Shown: positions 56,063 through 64,000 of the stretch, piece by piece
Position numbering within the stretch: position 1 is the stretch's first letter
Layout: every line of letters begins with the position of its first letter
NCBI RefSeq assembly: GCF_011299555.1
Contig: NZ_CP049857.1
Location: 372,001 to 436,000, forward strand
DNA from: Dysgonomonas sp. HDW5A
GTDB taxonomy: Bacteria > Bacteroidota > Bacteroidia > Bacteroidales > Dysgonomonadaceae
DNA: 64,000 bases
Direction: 5' to 3'
Made by a program: the position numbers and the translations under genes
Notes under the pieces: generated by a model
Told to the model about the DNA's origin: nothing
The model's input: the letters and a program-made list of their open reading frames with translations, nothing else
Database searches by the model: none

Positions 56063-56949
56063 GTAAACAGACGGATCAATCGGAACTAAGTCAGATTATT
56101 GCACTGCAAACCAGATTGGATCAACATATTGTTGACGCATTTATTGGTCAACTATTTAATGAGATAGAAAAGAGTCTCGTTGTGGATTCTCATATCAAAG
56201 TGGATGGGCTTGGGCTTTTCAGGGTAATAAAAAGCGGCAATTCGCACCGTATTTTATACTTAGGGAGTAATGCACCAATAGATAAAACTATTGATCTGTC
56301 TCATTTAAACAATGAGTCAAAAAAAGAACAAACAATAGAAGATCATCCAAAAGAAAATGAGATGCAATCTTCTTTGGCTATAGAAGAAAGTTCTGACCAC
56401 ACCAAGCCTGAAATGCTAAACGTGGAAAAAGAACTTATTTCAGATAACGAAATAAGTGAATCAGATGCAATAGTAATTCGAAATTTTCATAAATCAGAAA
56501 AGGGTTCAAATAGGATTCAAAGCCCTGTTGTTAATCCCCGCAAATCCAATTTAGTAAAGACCTGTATTATTACTCTGATCGTTTTAGCTGTATTGGGCAT
56601 TGGATATATTATTCTATCCGGCTCTACAATCAAACACAAGGAGAAGTTATCACAAAAAATAACCTTCAAGGAATTAGATAATACGGACACTCTCACTTAT
56701 AGCCGTATTATAATTCCCGAATCAGATGTGTCTCTGCAATATATTGCTAAGATTTATTATGGAGACGATGTGTATTGGCCATATATATACAATGCGAATA
56801 ATAATATCGTAAATAATTTATTGATAATACAGGCAGGTTCTATAACTAAAATCCCTAAAATTTCAGTTGATCTTGTAAATTTGCACAACGGAAAAGAGGC
56901 ATCTACAGCTAGAGTTTTAGGTGATGAAATTTATAAAGAGATTCGATAA
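56059..56949 (+). CDS. HU-domain / transmembrane / LysM-like fusion protein
   Basis: The 296-residue protein has an N-terminal HU-like domain (about 7-70, KVDGLGLFRVIKSG), an acidic linker (about 80-160), one transmembrane helix (about 167-187, ITLIVLAVLGIGYIILSG), and a C-terminal LysM-like domain (about 215-268, LQYIAKIYYGDDVYWPYIY). The charge pattern puts the HU end inside and the LysM end in the periplasm. It could link DNA to the cell wall. That is inference. Confidence 0.75.
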   Translation: MSKQTDQSELSQIIALQTRLDQHIVDAFIGQLFNEIEKSLVVDSHIKVDGLGLFRVIKSGNSHRILYLGSNAPIDKTIDLSHLNNESKKEQTIEDHPKENEMQSSLAIEESSDHTKPEMLNVEKELISDNEISESDAIVIRNFHKSEKGSNRIQSPVVNPRKSNLVKTCIITLIVLAVLGIGYIILSGSTIKHKEKLSQKITFKELDNTDTLTYSRIIIPESDVSLQYIAKIYYGDDVYWPYIYNANNNIVNNLLIIQAGSITKIPKISVDLVNLHNGKEASTARVLGDEIYKEIR

Positions 56950-56996
56950 TCGGACATTTCTTTTACATTTATATTTTAATATTCTAATAAGCAAAG

Positions 56997-57455
56997 ATGG
57001 GAAAATCTGGCAAATCGAGACATAAAAGGAGAAACTCTGGGACAAAACAATTATTAATTTTATTATTCGTTTTGTGCGTCTTAGGCGGGGGATATTATTA
57101 TATCAAAATATATTCTCATGAAGAGATAGCACCCAATCCTACCCTGGATAATACTGCTCAATACAGCATTTTAGAGAATAATGATTCTATAAACTACTTA
57201 GCTGTTATCATATACAAAAACAATGTTAGCATAAATAATATCTCAGCGACCTTCTATAAAGATGAAATGTTCTGGCCTTACATCTATATAGAAAACAAAG
57301 CTGTGATTGTAAATCCTCTCAATATAGCCAAAGACGTAGTCCTTAAAATACCACGTCTTTCAGACAGAATACTGAACATAAATGATACTGCCAGCGTAAG
57401 AATAACTAAAGAACTAGCCGACAGCATTCTGAACAACGTTACAGATCCAATTTAA
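56997..57455 (+). CDS. Transmembrane / LysM-like protein, paralogue of the HU fusion
   Basis: The 152-residue protein has a very basic N-terminus ([14 protein letters not shown]) and a transmembrane helix (about 18-36). The periplasmic domain has the same pattern as the preceding protein, with FWPYIY in the shared WPYIY position. It has no HU domain. Its last 17 bp overlap the 3' end of hisS on the opposite strand. Confidence 0.7.
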   Translation: MGKSGKSRHKRRNSGTKQLLILLFVLCVLGGGYYYIKIYSHEEIAPNPTLDNTAQYSILENNDSINYLAVIIYKNNVSINNISATFYKDEMFWPYIYIENKAVIVNPLNIAKDVVLKIPRLSDRILNINDTASVRITKELADSILNNVTDPI

Positions 57456-58797
57456 GACACTCTTCGACAGTAAGTAATTGCTGATCACCCGATTGCATAT
57501 TCCTAAGAGTGACTTTACGCTCTCTCATCTCATCTTCTCCCACGATAATAACATAAGGAATTTTATTAGAGTCAGCATAAGACATCTGCTTCTTCATTTT
57601 AGCAGCTTCAGGATAAATCTCAGCCGAAATACCTCGTCCTCTAAGCTGACTTATGATGGGTAATATATAATCCTCCTCTGCACTTCCAAAATTCACGAAT
57701 AGAACCTTAGTCCCCTGCGTAGAATCCTCGGGATATAGTTCCAATTGATTGAGAACATCAAAGATTCGGTCTGCACCAAAAGAGATACCCACACCCGAAA
57801 CATTGGGAAGACCAAAGATACCTGTCAGGTTATCATAACGTCCACCGCCCGTAATACTACCTATCTGCACATCTAAAGCCTTCACCTCAATAATTGCACC
57901 TGTGTAATAATTAAGGCCTCTGGCTAAAGTCAGATCCAACTCCACTTCCGAAGCAATATTCAGCAGTTTTGCCTTATTCAATATAAACTCTATCTCTTCA
58001 ACTCCCTTAAGGCCTATTTCAGAACCCGAAAGACTTTCCTTTAGAGTTTCCAATTTAGAGGTATTATCACCCTCAAGAAGAATAATAGGTTGAAGCTTTT
58101 CGATAGCCTCAGCAGGTATACCTTTCGATTGCAATTCTTCATTTACTTTCTCCAAGCCTATCTTATCAAGCTTATCGATAGCTACTGTGATATCCACAAT
58201 CTTTTCGGGCTCACCTATTATTTCGGCTATACCCGATAATATCTTGCGGTTATTAAGCTTGATGCAAACCCTTATTTTCAAACGTCTGAAAACCTCATCG
58301 ATAATTTGAAGCAATTCAACTTCATTGATTAATGAGTCGGAGCCTACCACATCGGCATCACATTGAAAGAATTCACGATAACGTCCTTTCTGAGGACGAT
58401 CGGCACGCCATACCGGCTGTATTTGATAACGTTTGAACGGGAAAGTGATCTCATTGCGGTGCATTACCACATAGCGGGCAAAAGGCACAGTAAGATCGTA
58501 GCGTAAGCCCTTTTCCGATATTTTTGTTGTCAGGCGGCTCGAGTTTTTCTCTGCCAATTCATCATCCGTTATATTCGAAAGATAATCGCCCGAATTAAGG
58601 ATCTTGAATAATAGTTTATCACCCTCTTCTCCGTATTTACCCATCAGAGTCGATAAACTCTCCATTGCCGGAGTCTCAATTTGTTTGTAACCAAACAATT
58701 TATATACTTCTCTGATTGTATCGAAGATATAGTTTCTTTTTGCCATTTCCTCTGGCGAGAAGTCTCGTGTTCCTTTAACTATCGAAGGTTTTTGCAT
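57439..58797 (-). CDS. hisS: Histidyl-tRNA synthetase
   Basis: The 452-residue cytoplasmic class II synthetase is normal in length. The N-terminus [11 protein letters not shown], motif 2 in FQCDADVVG, and the HisRS-specific [10 protein letters not shown] (HisA) and GGGRYDNL (motif 3 region) are all present. The C-terminal anticodon domain runs from about 360. It charges tRNA-His and is essential. Its 3' end overlaps the converging LysM-like gene by 17 bp. Confidence 0.97.
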   Translation of the reverse strand: MQKPSIVKGTRDFSPEEMAKRNYIFDTIREVYKLFGYKQIETPAMESLSTLMGKYGEEGDKLLFKILNSGDYLSNITDDELAEKNSSRLTTKISEKGLRYDLTVPFARYVVMHRNEITFPFKRYQIQPVWRADRPQKGRYREFFQCDADVVGSDSLINEVELLQIIDEVFRRLKIRVCIKLNNRKILSGIAEIIGEPEKIVDITVAIDKLDKIGLEKVNEELQSKGIPAEAIEKLQPIILLEGDNTSKLETLKESLSGSEIGLKGVEEIEFILNKAKLLNIASEVELDLTLARGLNYYTGAIIEVKALDVQIGSITGGGRYDNLTGIFGLPNVSGVGISFGADRIFDVLNQLELYPEDSTQGTKVLFVNFGSAEEDYILPIISQLRGRGISAEIYPEAAKMKKQMSYADSNKIPYVIIVGEDEMRERKVTLRNMQSGDQQLLTVEECLKLDL

Positions 58798-58852
58798 CAG
58801 TTGTTATATAAGTAAGTAAAAGAATATATATTTATGCGGATACGCACAAATG

Positions 58853-58860
58853 CAAAGGTA
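58853..58860 (-). promoter_or_regulatory. Putative -7 element for hisS
   Basis: On the minus strand TACCTTTG matches TAnnTTTG, 56 bp before the hisS ATG. The rest of the 403-bp gap 58798-59200 holds repeat copy C and nothing else I recognise. Confidence 0.45.
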
Positions 58861-58949
58861 TATAAAAAGATACAACCAGAGAATAGTTTCAAAACAGCGA
58901 ATGCACTAAAAATACACATTAATCCTGTGCATTGGAGCAATCAGCATTT

Positions 58950-59105
58950 ACGCTTACAAAAAAGTTACAATTAAGATTACAAAATCAAACATAAGTGTAC
59001 ATTTTCGGGTATATTTTGTACACTTTTTGTCACCCTATTAAATCATTGTTATTCAAACAATAAACTCATAAAAGATTACAAAAGTGACAAAAGTGACACT
59101 TGCAC
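58950..59105 (-). repeat. Intergenic TTTGTAAC-rich element, copy C
   Basis: On the minus strand it reads aagtgtcacttttgtcac, then ttttgtaatctttta. A GTGAC word and two GTACA words (a gtgtaca pair) follow, then ttttgtaatc and ttgtaactttt. This is the same core and order as copies A and B. It lies between the EamA and hisS genes in the same orientation as both. Confidence 0.5.
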
Positions 59106-59200
59106 ATACATGCTTACTTTTGTCTCAAAAATGATTGATTTATTTCCGCCTGAATTTATTCTATCGTTCATCATAAAGCTTTACTTTATAGATAAAACGG

Positions 59201-60103
59201 TTATTTCTTTTTAAACCAATTAACACCAAGTACACCTATAAAGATAAGTATAGAACTGACAATATGTATCCAAGTGATTGAGTCGCCAAGAATGGTGACT
59301 CCCGCAAATATGGCGACAACAGGCACGAAGTTTGCGAATATACCTAACTTTGAAGCTTCTACACGGGCATACGAATAATTGCTGAGTATCAATGTAAGGG
59401 AAGATGACAAAACTCCAAGATACAAGATAGTGACCACGTATTCGAGTGACAATAATGGTTTCAAAAAGCTACTTTCAGATTCGGAATATATATATTTCCC
59501 GGCAGCTAACAAATTGAAAAACAAAGCCCCCAAAGCAATACAGAAAAATGCTAACGGAAACGGGGTAAAGCGCTCCCGAAGCTTTCGGGCAAAGACACCG
59601 TATGAAGACAATGCCAAGCTGGAAATCAACATCAATATATAGCCTAACACCGATCCGTCAGATCCAGCCCCGAGCATAATGGGTATGAATACAACGCCAA
59701 AGACTGATAACATGGCAAAGAGAGACTGTATGAGCGATATTTTTTCTTTTAAAACAAGAGCGGCAATAGCCATAGTCATCAACGGGAATACGGCATGTAT
59801 TAATCCGGCTTCGGCAGAGCTAATATAACTCAATGCCCATATTTGTAATCCGAATGTAAGTGTAGGATAAAGCAACGCCATAAAAAGACCCCACGAAAGG
59901 TCTTCTTTTTTTAGCGACAATTTATTTCTTCCCCAAATTGCTATTGGCAGCAAGGCTAAAAACGCAATACCAAATCGATGAGCCAAAGCATCCAAAGGAT
60001 GTGCGTGTGCCAATGATATTTTCACGAATAGAAATGAGAATCCGATTATAAGGGTGATAGCAACTGTTGCCATGTATCCTTTTGAAGTTTCTGATAGTTT
60101 CAT
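59201..60103 (-). CDS. EamA/DMT-family transporter
   Basis: The 300-residue protein has about ten hydrophobic helices arranged as two five-helix halves, the EamA (drug/metabolite transporter) layout. The first half opens GYMATVAITLIIGFSFLFVKI, and the second repeats at about 150. It is an inner-membrane exporter of unknown small molecules. It forms a single-gene unit here. Confidence 0.9.
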   Translation of the reverse strand: MKLSETSKGYMATVAITLIIGFSFLFVKISLAHAHPLDALAHRFGIAFLALLPIAIWGRNKLSLKKEDLSWGLFMALLYPTLTFGLQIWALSYISSAEAGLIHAVFPLMTMAIAALVLKEKISLIQSLFAMLSVFGVVFIPIMLGAGSDGSVLGYILMLISSLALSSYGVFARKLRERFTPFPLAFFCIALGALFFNLLAAGKYIYSESESSFLKPLLSLEYVVTILYLGVLSSSLTLILSNYSYARVEASKLGIFANFVPVVAIFAGVTILGDSITWIHIVSSILIFIGVLGVNWFKKK

Positions 60104-60217
60104 ATGCTCTTCATTTTAGTGATAATAAAAACACTTCTTCTCGATTCCTGATAAACACCTACATTTATTCTCTTTTCGCAAAAGAACCATGTACTCAGTT
60201 TCTTTATTTAAAAACTT

Positions 60218-60625
60218 TTATTTAGACGCTTCCTCCGGCATCTCCATTTTGGAAGCAAGCAAAGCCATAGCCAATAATCCGCCTACAATAGCTGTATTTT
60301 GAATAAAGTCTAGAAATGAGGTTTGGAACATCATCCCTTCCATTGTCCAAAAATTGTGCATCATAAAAGTTAGTGCCAACATAAAACCCGCCAAAATTAC
60401 AGATACCCATTTAGTCTTTAAATTTATAATTAACAGCACTGCACCTGCCAGTTCCAGAAAAGTTGCGATTGCCAATAAAACATCTACCATTGGCAACCCT
60501 TTGGATGCCATCCACATTGCAGGCCCATCCCATGCTACAACTTTGTGAATACCTGCTACTAAAAATGTTATGGCAACGAGAAATCTTGCTATAAAATAAA
60601 CCGGTTTTATAAATGAATTATTCAT
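60218..60625 (-). CDS. DoxX family membrane protein
   Basis: The 135-residue protein has four transmembrane helices. The DoxX pattern FIARFLVAITFLVAGIHKV starts near residue 10 and continues with LELAGAVLLI. Members sit in the inner membrane and are linked to quinone or thiosulfate redox work in some bacteria. It is 20 bp downstream of the porin-like gene on the same strand. Confidence 0.88.
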   Translation of the reverse strand: MNNSFIKPVYFIARFLVAITFLVAGIHKVVAWDGPAMWMASKGLPMVDVLLAIATFLELAGAVLLIINLKTKWVSVILAGFMLALTFMMHNFWTMEGMMFQTSFLDFIQNTAIVGGLLAMALLASKMEMPEEASK

Positions 60626-60645
60626 AATGATTTTTATTAAAGAAT

Positions 60646-61902
60646 TTAAAACATAAAACTTGTACCTAATGCTATCTGATCAGCACTTGTTCTTTTGATT
60701 TGAGCAACTTCATTATTCACGGTATTCCATTTTGTCTGTGCTCTGAAATACTCTAATGAGATATTAACCGGACCCAAATTGTATTTGAGCATCGGCACAA
60801 AGATTTGATTATGCAGACGTGAATCTCCTGTGACAGCTTTCTTGACATCACCATCATTCGGATTATCATACCCATACATAAACCAGGCACTAAGCCTTTT
60901 GTTGAACGCATAACCTGCTTGTGCCCACGCCCCATTGCCTCTTATATCACCAAACTGAAGCAGATTTCCCCATATTTGTCCAATCGATCGCCCTGTGTAT
61001 GCACTGCCTTGCAGTGTTATATTATCATATGCAAGTATGGTTCCCAACTGGACAGCTTTGCCTGTCAGCCCCGTGTAATCTTTTGTTAAAGGATTGTAGA
61101 TTTGCTTTCTGTCGTAATGACCTACCAAGCTTACTTCCCATTTGAAAGCTTTAGAGCGATTTTCTATAAAAACTCCTACTTCAGTTTGTGGAACCCCAAT
61201 TTCTCCGGCATCGCGACCATAAGGCTCACTTGCAGCTCCTAACCAACTACCTCTAAAGATGGCAGCATCAAGCCTGATTTTTGTTGATGCTTGTTTAGAG
61301 TTAAGATTTTGATATACAAACAATCCGGGATTTCTGAATCCGATTCCTCCGGCAGAACCGTATCCCATTGCAAAATGGGTTACCGATGCCGGAAATGTAG
61401 CAACCATAGGAGTCCAAGCCTGTCCTAAACGGATTCGGGTTTGATTTTTATGCAGTTCCACATAACCGACTCTCAATCGAGGTAGCAAATTCTCGTCTGC
61501 AAACCCTCCCTGCCCGGCATATCCTCCTAGAAAATCAATCTCGACCCTTCCCGAAGCAGTCCAATTGTCTGGCAGATTATAGGCTGTAGCCTTCAGTATG
61601 ATCCATGTCTTTCTCAAATCTCCTCCAAATTGATTCTTTTTATCTGCCGGTTGTGAGGCATTTGCCCACATGGTAATAGAACCGTCTCCCATACCGAAAC
61701 TGCCATTCTGATAAAATCCTGACGCTGTAATTACACCGTTCAATGATGTTTTAACAATAGGCTTGTTACCTGCTTTGGCAAACTCGGCGGAATCGGGTCT
61801 TTGCACTATTGGAAAATTAATATCTATCTGAGCTATAGCTTCTGTACTTATCAATGCCAAGAGCATTATTATAAATAAGTATCTGACTTTATTTTGTATC
61901 AT
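60646..61902 (-). CDS. Outer-membrane porin-like beta-barrel (DcaP-like)
   Basis: The 418-residue protein has a signal peptide ending near AIAQ. It has alternating amphipathic strands and many Gly/aromatic turns (RVGYVELHKNQTRIRLGQAW) and ends in a terminal Phe (GTSFMF), typical of outer-membrane barrels. It resembles DcaP-type trimeric porins. It is probably cotranscribed with the DoxX gene. The solute is unknown. Confidence 0.7.
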   Translation of the reverse strand: MIQNKVRYLFIIMLLALISTEAIAQIDINFPIVQRPDSAEFAKAGNKPIVKTSLNGVITASGFYQNGSFGMGDGSITMWANASQPADKKNQFGGDLRKTWIILKATAYNLPDNWTASGRVEIDFLGGYAGQGGFADENLLPRLRVGYVELHKNQTRIRLGQAWTPMVATFPASVTHFAMGYGSAGGIGFRNPGLFVYQNLNSKQASTKIRLDAAIFRGSWLGAASEPYGRDAGEIGVPQTEVGVFIENRSKAFKWEVSLVGHYDRKQIYNPLTKDYTGLTGKAVQLGTILAYDNITLQGSAYTGRSIGQIWGNLLQFGDIRGNGAWAQAGYAFNKRLSAWFMYGYDNPNDGDVKKAVTGDSRLHNQIFVPMLKYNLGPVNISLEYFRAQTKWNTVNNEVAQIKRTSADQIALGTSFMF

Positions 61903-62128
61903 AATGAGGCTGTTTTTAGTTTAATAAATTGATACTGCAAAGTTCGTGTATGAAGAATAATAGTATGTTACAATATTTTGGAGTTAATTTATATTATTTC
62001 AAGGATAAGTAAGCCATGAAAAAGATTCGTGAAATAGTCTAACATATAAACGATCTTTTTGAGTAGATTTGTGTTTAATAAATAAATGACGGTATTAGTT
62101 CCAAGTTAATAAATACCTATTTTTATAT

Positions 62129-62689
62129 ATGAAATATTACGTAAAAAACATGGTCTGCGACCGTTGTAAGATGGTGGTTAAACAGGAAATCGAAAAACTC
62201 GGTTTGCAAGTATTATCTGTATCCCTAGGAGAGATTGAATTGATTGAAGATTTAAACTCCGAGCAAAAACAGCACGTAAAAGAAGTTTTAGAGACTTTAG
62301 GTTTTTCATTAATTGACGACAAAAAAAGCCGGCTGATAGAACAAGTAAAGACTATACTCATAGAACTGGTACATCATGATAACAGTGAGTTGAAAATAAA
62401 TTTATCCGATTATCTGAGCGACCGCCTGCACCTCGATTATAATTATATAAGCAATCTGTATTCGGAGGTAGAGGGTACGACTATCGAAAAATACTATATA
62501 GCCCAAAAGATAGAGAGGGTAAAAGAATTAATCGTTTACGATGAACTCACTTTAAGTGAAATAGCTTTTAAACTAAACTACTCGAGCGTAGCTCATCTTA
62601 GTAGCCAGTTTAAGAAAACAACGGGACTGACTCCGTCTTACTTCAAAAACATTAAAGCTGAGAAACGTAAACCTTTGGATAAGGTGTAA
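62129..62689 (+). CDS. AraC-family regulator with N-terminal HMA-like domain
   Basis: The 186-residue protein has an HMA-like part (about 1-65) with MVCDRC, a CxxC metal-binding candidate, and an AraC-type double HTH at the C-terminus (about 85-180, LTLSEIAFKLNYSSVAHLSSQFKKTTG, given here only to locate it). The combination is known in Bacteroidota and suggests metal sensing. It is divergent from the porin/DoxX genes, which are its likely targets. The 226-bp gap between them shows no clear operator. Confidence 0.85.
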   Translation: MKYYVKNMVCDRCKMVVKQEIEKLGLQVLSVSLGEIELIEDLNSEQKQHVKEVLETLGFSLIDDKKSRLIEQVKTILIELVHHDNSELKINLSDYLSDRLHLDYNYISNLYSEVEGTTIEKYYIAQKIERVKELIVYDELTLSEIAFKLNYSSVAHLSSQFKKTTGLTPSYFKNIKAEKRKPLDKV

Positions 62690-62763
62690 AGGATAAAAAA
62701 CGTCAAAAAACAGTACAACTTATCCGCTTAATTAGATACAAAGCAGGTGAAAATATATCTTTT

Positions 62764-63432
62764 TTATAAGGAGTGGATTTTGTCGGACTCGTAGATATGG
62801 AATCCTTCGGTTGCAGCCTGAGCTACAGTATACATGGCTTGTGCCACCCGGCGAGCTTGTATAGGTTTGTATTTTTTTAGTTTTCCGACTAAGCAGAACG
62901 AGAAAAGTTTCATCACCACTTCCCCCACTTTCTCCATAGGTCGTACATCTTTACGTTTGCCCAAAAGAGAAGACGGACGAAAAACTGACGTAGATGGTAT
63001 ATTTATTCCTCGCACCGAATCTTCGCATTCGCCCTTCGTTTTCAGATAGAAAACAGACGAGCCGGCATTAGCCCCTATCGAAGTAACCATTAAATATTGC
63101 TTAACTCCGTTTTCTTTTGCTGTCGCAGCAAATTTCACGGGGTAATTGTAATCTACCTTTCTGAAAGCTTCACGCGTCTTAGCCTGTTTAATGGTAGTAC
63201 CCAAACAGCAAAACAAATCATCGCCCTTTACCAAACCGACATAGCTATCAGGTTTGTCAAAGTCAATAATATGCTGAATCAGCTTAGGATGATTTCGGGA
63301 TATTTCTTTACGAACAAAAATAACGACAGAGCTATATTCTTCACTATTGAGTAAAATATCAAGTAAGAAGCTTCCGATCAATCCGGAAGCTCCTAACAAT
63401 ATAGCAGTTTTATTATTTCTGTTCATCTTCAA
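62764..63432 (-). CDS. NAD(P)-binding Rossmann-fold protein (atypical SDR / NAD(P)H-binding)
   Basis: The 222-residue cytoplasmic protein has the nucleotide-binding motif AILLGASGLIGSFLLD (about 10-25). It continues with LFCCLGTTIKQAKT and MVTSIGANAGS, the usual pattern of atypical SDRs of the HTATIP2/TIP30 kind. The substrate is unknown. A second ATG (63426) is also possible. It lies 12 bp past the stop of the GltD-like gene and so may share its transcript. Confidence 0.85.
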   Translation of the reverse strand: MKMNRNNKTAILLGASGLIGSFLLDILLNSEEYSSVVIFVRKEISRNHPKLIQHIIDFDKPDSYVGLVKGDDLFCCLGTTIKQAKTREAFRKVDYNYPVKFAATAKENGVKQYLMVTSIGANAGSSVFYLKTKGECEDSVRGINIPSTSVFRPSSLLGKRKDVRPMEKVGEVVMKLFSFCLVGKLKKYKPIQARRVAQAMYTVAQAATEGFHIYESDKIHSL

Positions 63433-63444
63433 AAAATTTCGGGA

Positions 63445-64000
63445 TTATACCCCTAATAATTTTACGGCATCTACATATTGCGATATACCCGAAGCCACAC
63501 GTTTTGCTTCGCGCATTGCCAATACTACCGTTTGAGGTGTATGAACCACATCACCGCCAGCAAATACACCTCTGCGAGATGTCATTCCGTAAGGATGCTC
63601 TTTGGTTGTAATGTATCCACGCTCATCCACGTCAATACCCAAAGAAGTAGATACAATTTTATTTGCAGGCTTAGAACCTACCGCCATAAATATCCGGTCT
63701 ACGGGCAGAGTTATTTCACCCTCGGCAGTATCCACCTTCAAGCCCGATAATATGCGGTTACCTTTCACCTCTTTTCCTACAAATTCTTTGGTACTCGCTT
63801 CCAGCAAGAACTGAACGCCCTCGGCTTTTGCCTCCATGAATTCGGAGCGTAAAGCAGGCATATCTTCCTCTTTTCTGCGATAAACAATAGTAACACTCTC
63901 AGCTCCCATTCGCAAAGCTGTACGGGCGGCATCCATGGCTACGTTTCCGGCTCCGATAATAGCAACTTTATCGCCTTTCCGTAAAGGAACCTCCTGACGG
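63445..64000 (-). CDS. GltD-like NAD(P)/FAD oxidoreductase (glutamate synthase small-subunit family), 5' end outside the window
   Basis: The frame is open to the window edge, and 185 residues of the C-terminal part are visible. It contains the second Rossmann motif VAIIGAGNVAMDAARTA, the YRRKEEDMPA stretch that recognises NADP-type cofactors, and FAGGDVVHTPQTVVLAMREA near the C-terminus. This family includes the glutamate synthase beta subunit, sulfide dehydrogenase SudA and NfnB. The N-terminal Fe-S part is outside the window, so the exact member cannot be told. Confidence 0.88.
   Translation of the reverse strand, partial: RQEVPLRKGDKVAIIGAGNVAMDAARTALRMGAESVTIVYRRKEEDMPALRSEFMEAKAEGVQFLLEASTKEFVGKEVKGNRILSGLKVDTAEGEITLPVDRIFMAVGSKPANKIVSTSLGIDVDERGYITTKEHPYGMTSRRGVFAGGDVVHTPQTVVLAMREAKRVASGISQYVDAVKLLGV

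Overview
The window is AT-rich chromosomal DNA of a member of Bacteroidales. The evidence is SusC/SusD pairs, a hybrid two-component regulator, promoters of the TAnnTTTG type without Shine-Dalgarno sites, and many polysaccharide-degrading enzymes. The mix of gene families fits a Dysgonomonas-like genus. That assignment comes from family knowledge and not from a marker gene.

Layout. 1-1245 is the end of a SusD gene cut by the window edge. It is followed by a perfect 50-bp palindrome (bidirectional terminator) and a tRNA-Arg(CCG) on the minus strand. 1569-7505 holds ung, a very long Sel1-repeat protein, an HtpG-like Hsp90-family ATPase and a lipoprotein. 7588-32626 is a glycan-use region. On the plus strand it has GH20 hexosaminidase, a DUF4838 protein and a GH28 enzyme. 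On the minus strand it has PL8 lyase, GH76 mannanase and SusE/SusD/SusC. A plus-strand hybrid sensor-regulator follows, then a second SusC/SusD pair on the minus strand with no enzyme attached. 32985-41912 is ordinary accessory metabolism: GNAT, HAD, three secreted surface-type proteins, Nudix, alpha/beta hydrolase, aldo/keto reductase and pyruvate oxidase PoxB.

The most striking part is 42173-55345, a long co-oriented Ter stress-response cluster. It encodes three TerD-family proteins, TelA, an unrecognised helical protein, a REP-associated tyrosine transposase (RAYT) inserted with ATGA overlaps on both sides, four tandem TerY-like vWA proteins, a lipoprotein, a PP2C phosphatase, a kinase, a HAD protein and a phosphoribosyltransferase. 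The vWA, phosphatase and kinase genes form the TerY-P triad described from comparative genomics by Anantharaman, Iyer and Aravind. The HAD and PRTase genes resemble the nucleoside-like-metabolite module linked to such clusters. Directly downstream, 55514-57455 is a small set of four genes: a helical protein, an HU-like protein, an HU-transmembrane-LysM-like fusion and a transmembrane-LysM-like paralogue.

57439-64000 returns to ordinary genes: hisS, an EamA transporter, DoxX plus an outer-membrane porin-like protein, an HMA/AraC regulator, a Rossmann-fold protein, and the end of a GltD-like flavoprotein cut by the right edge.

Non-coding structure includes several long hairpin terminators, a diverged family of intergenic elements rich in TTTGTAAC (three good copies plus one related region), a REP/inverse-REP pair inside the RAYT coding sequence, and short tandem GATAACTG repeats between two terD paralogues.
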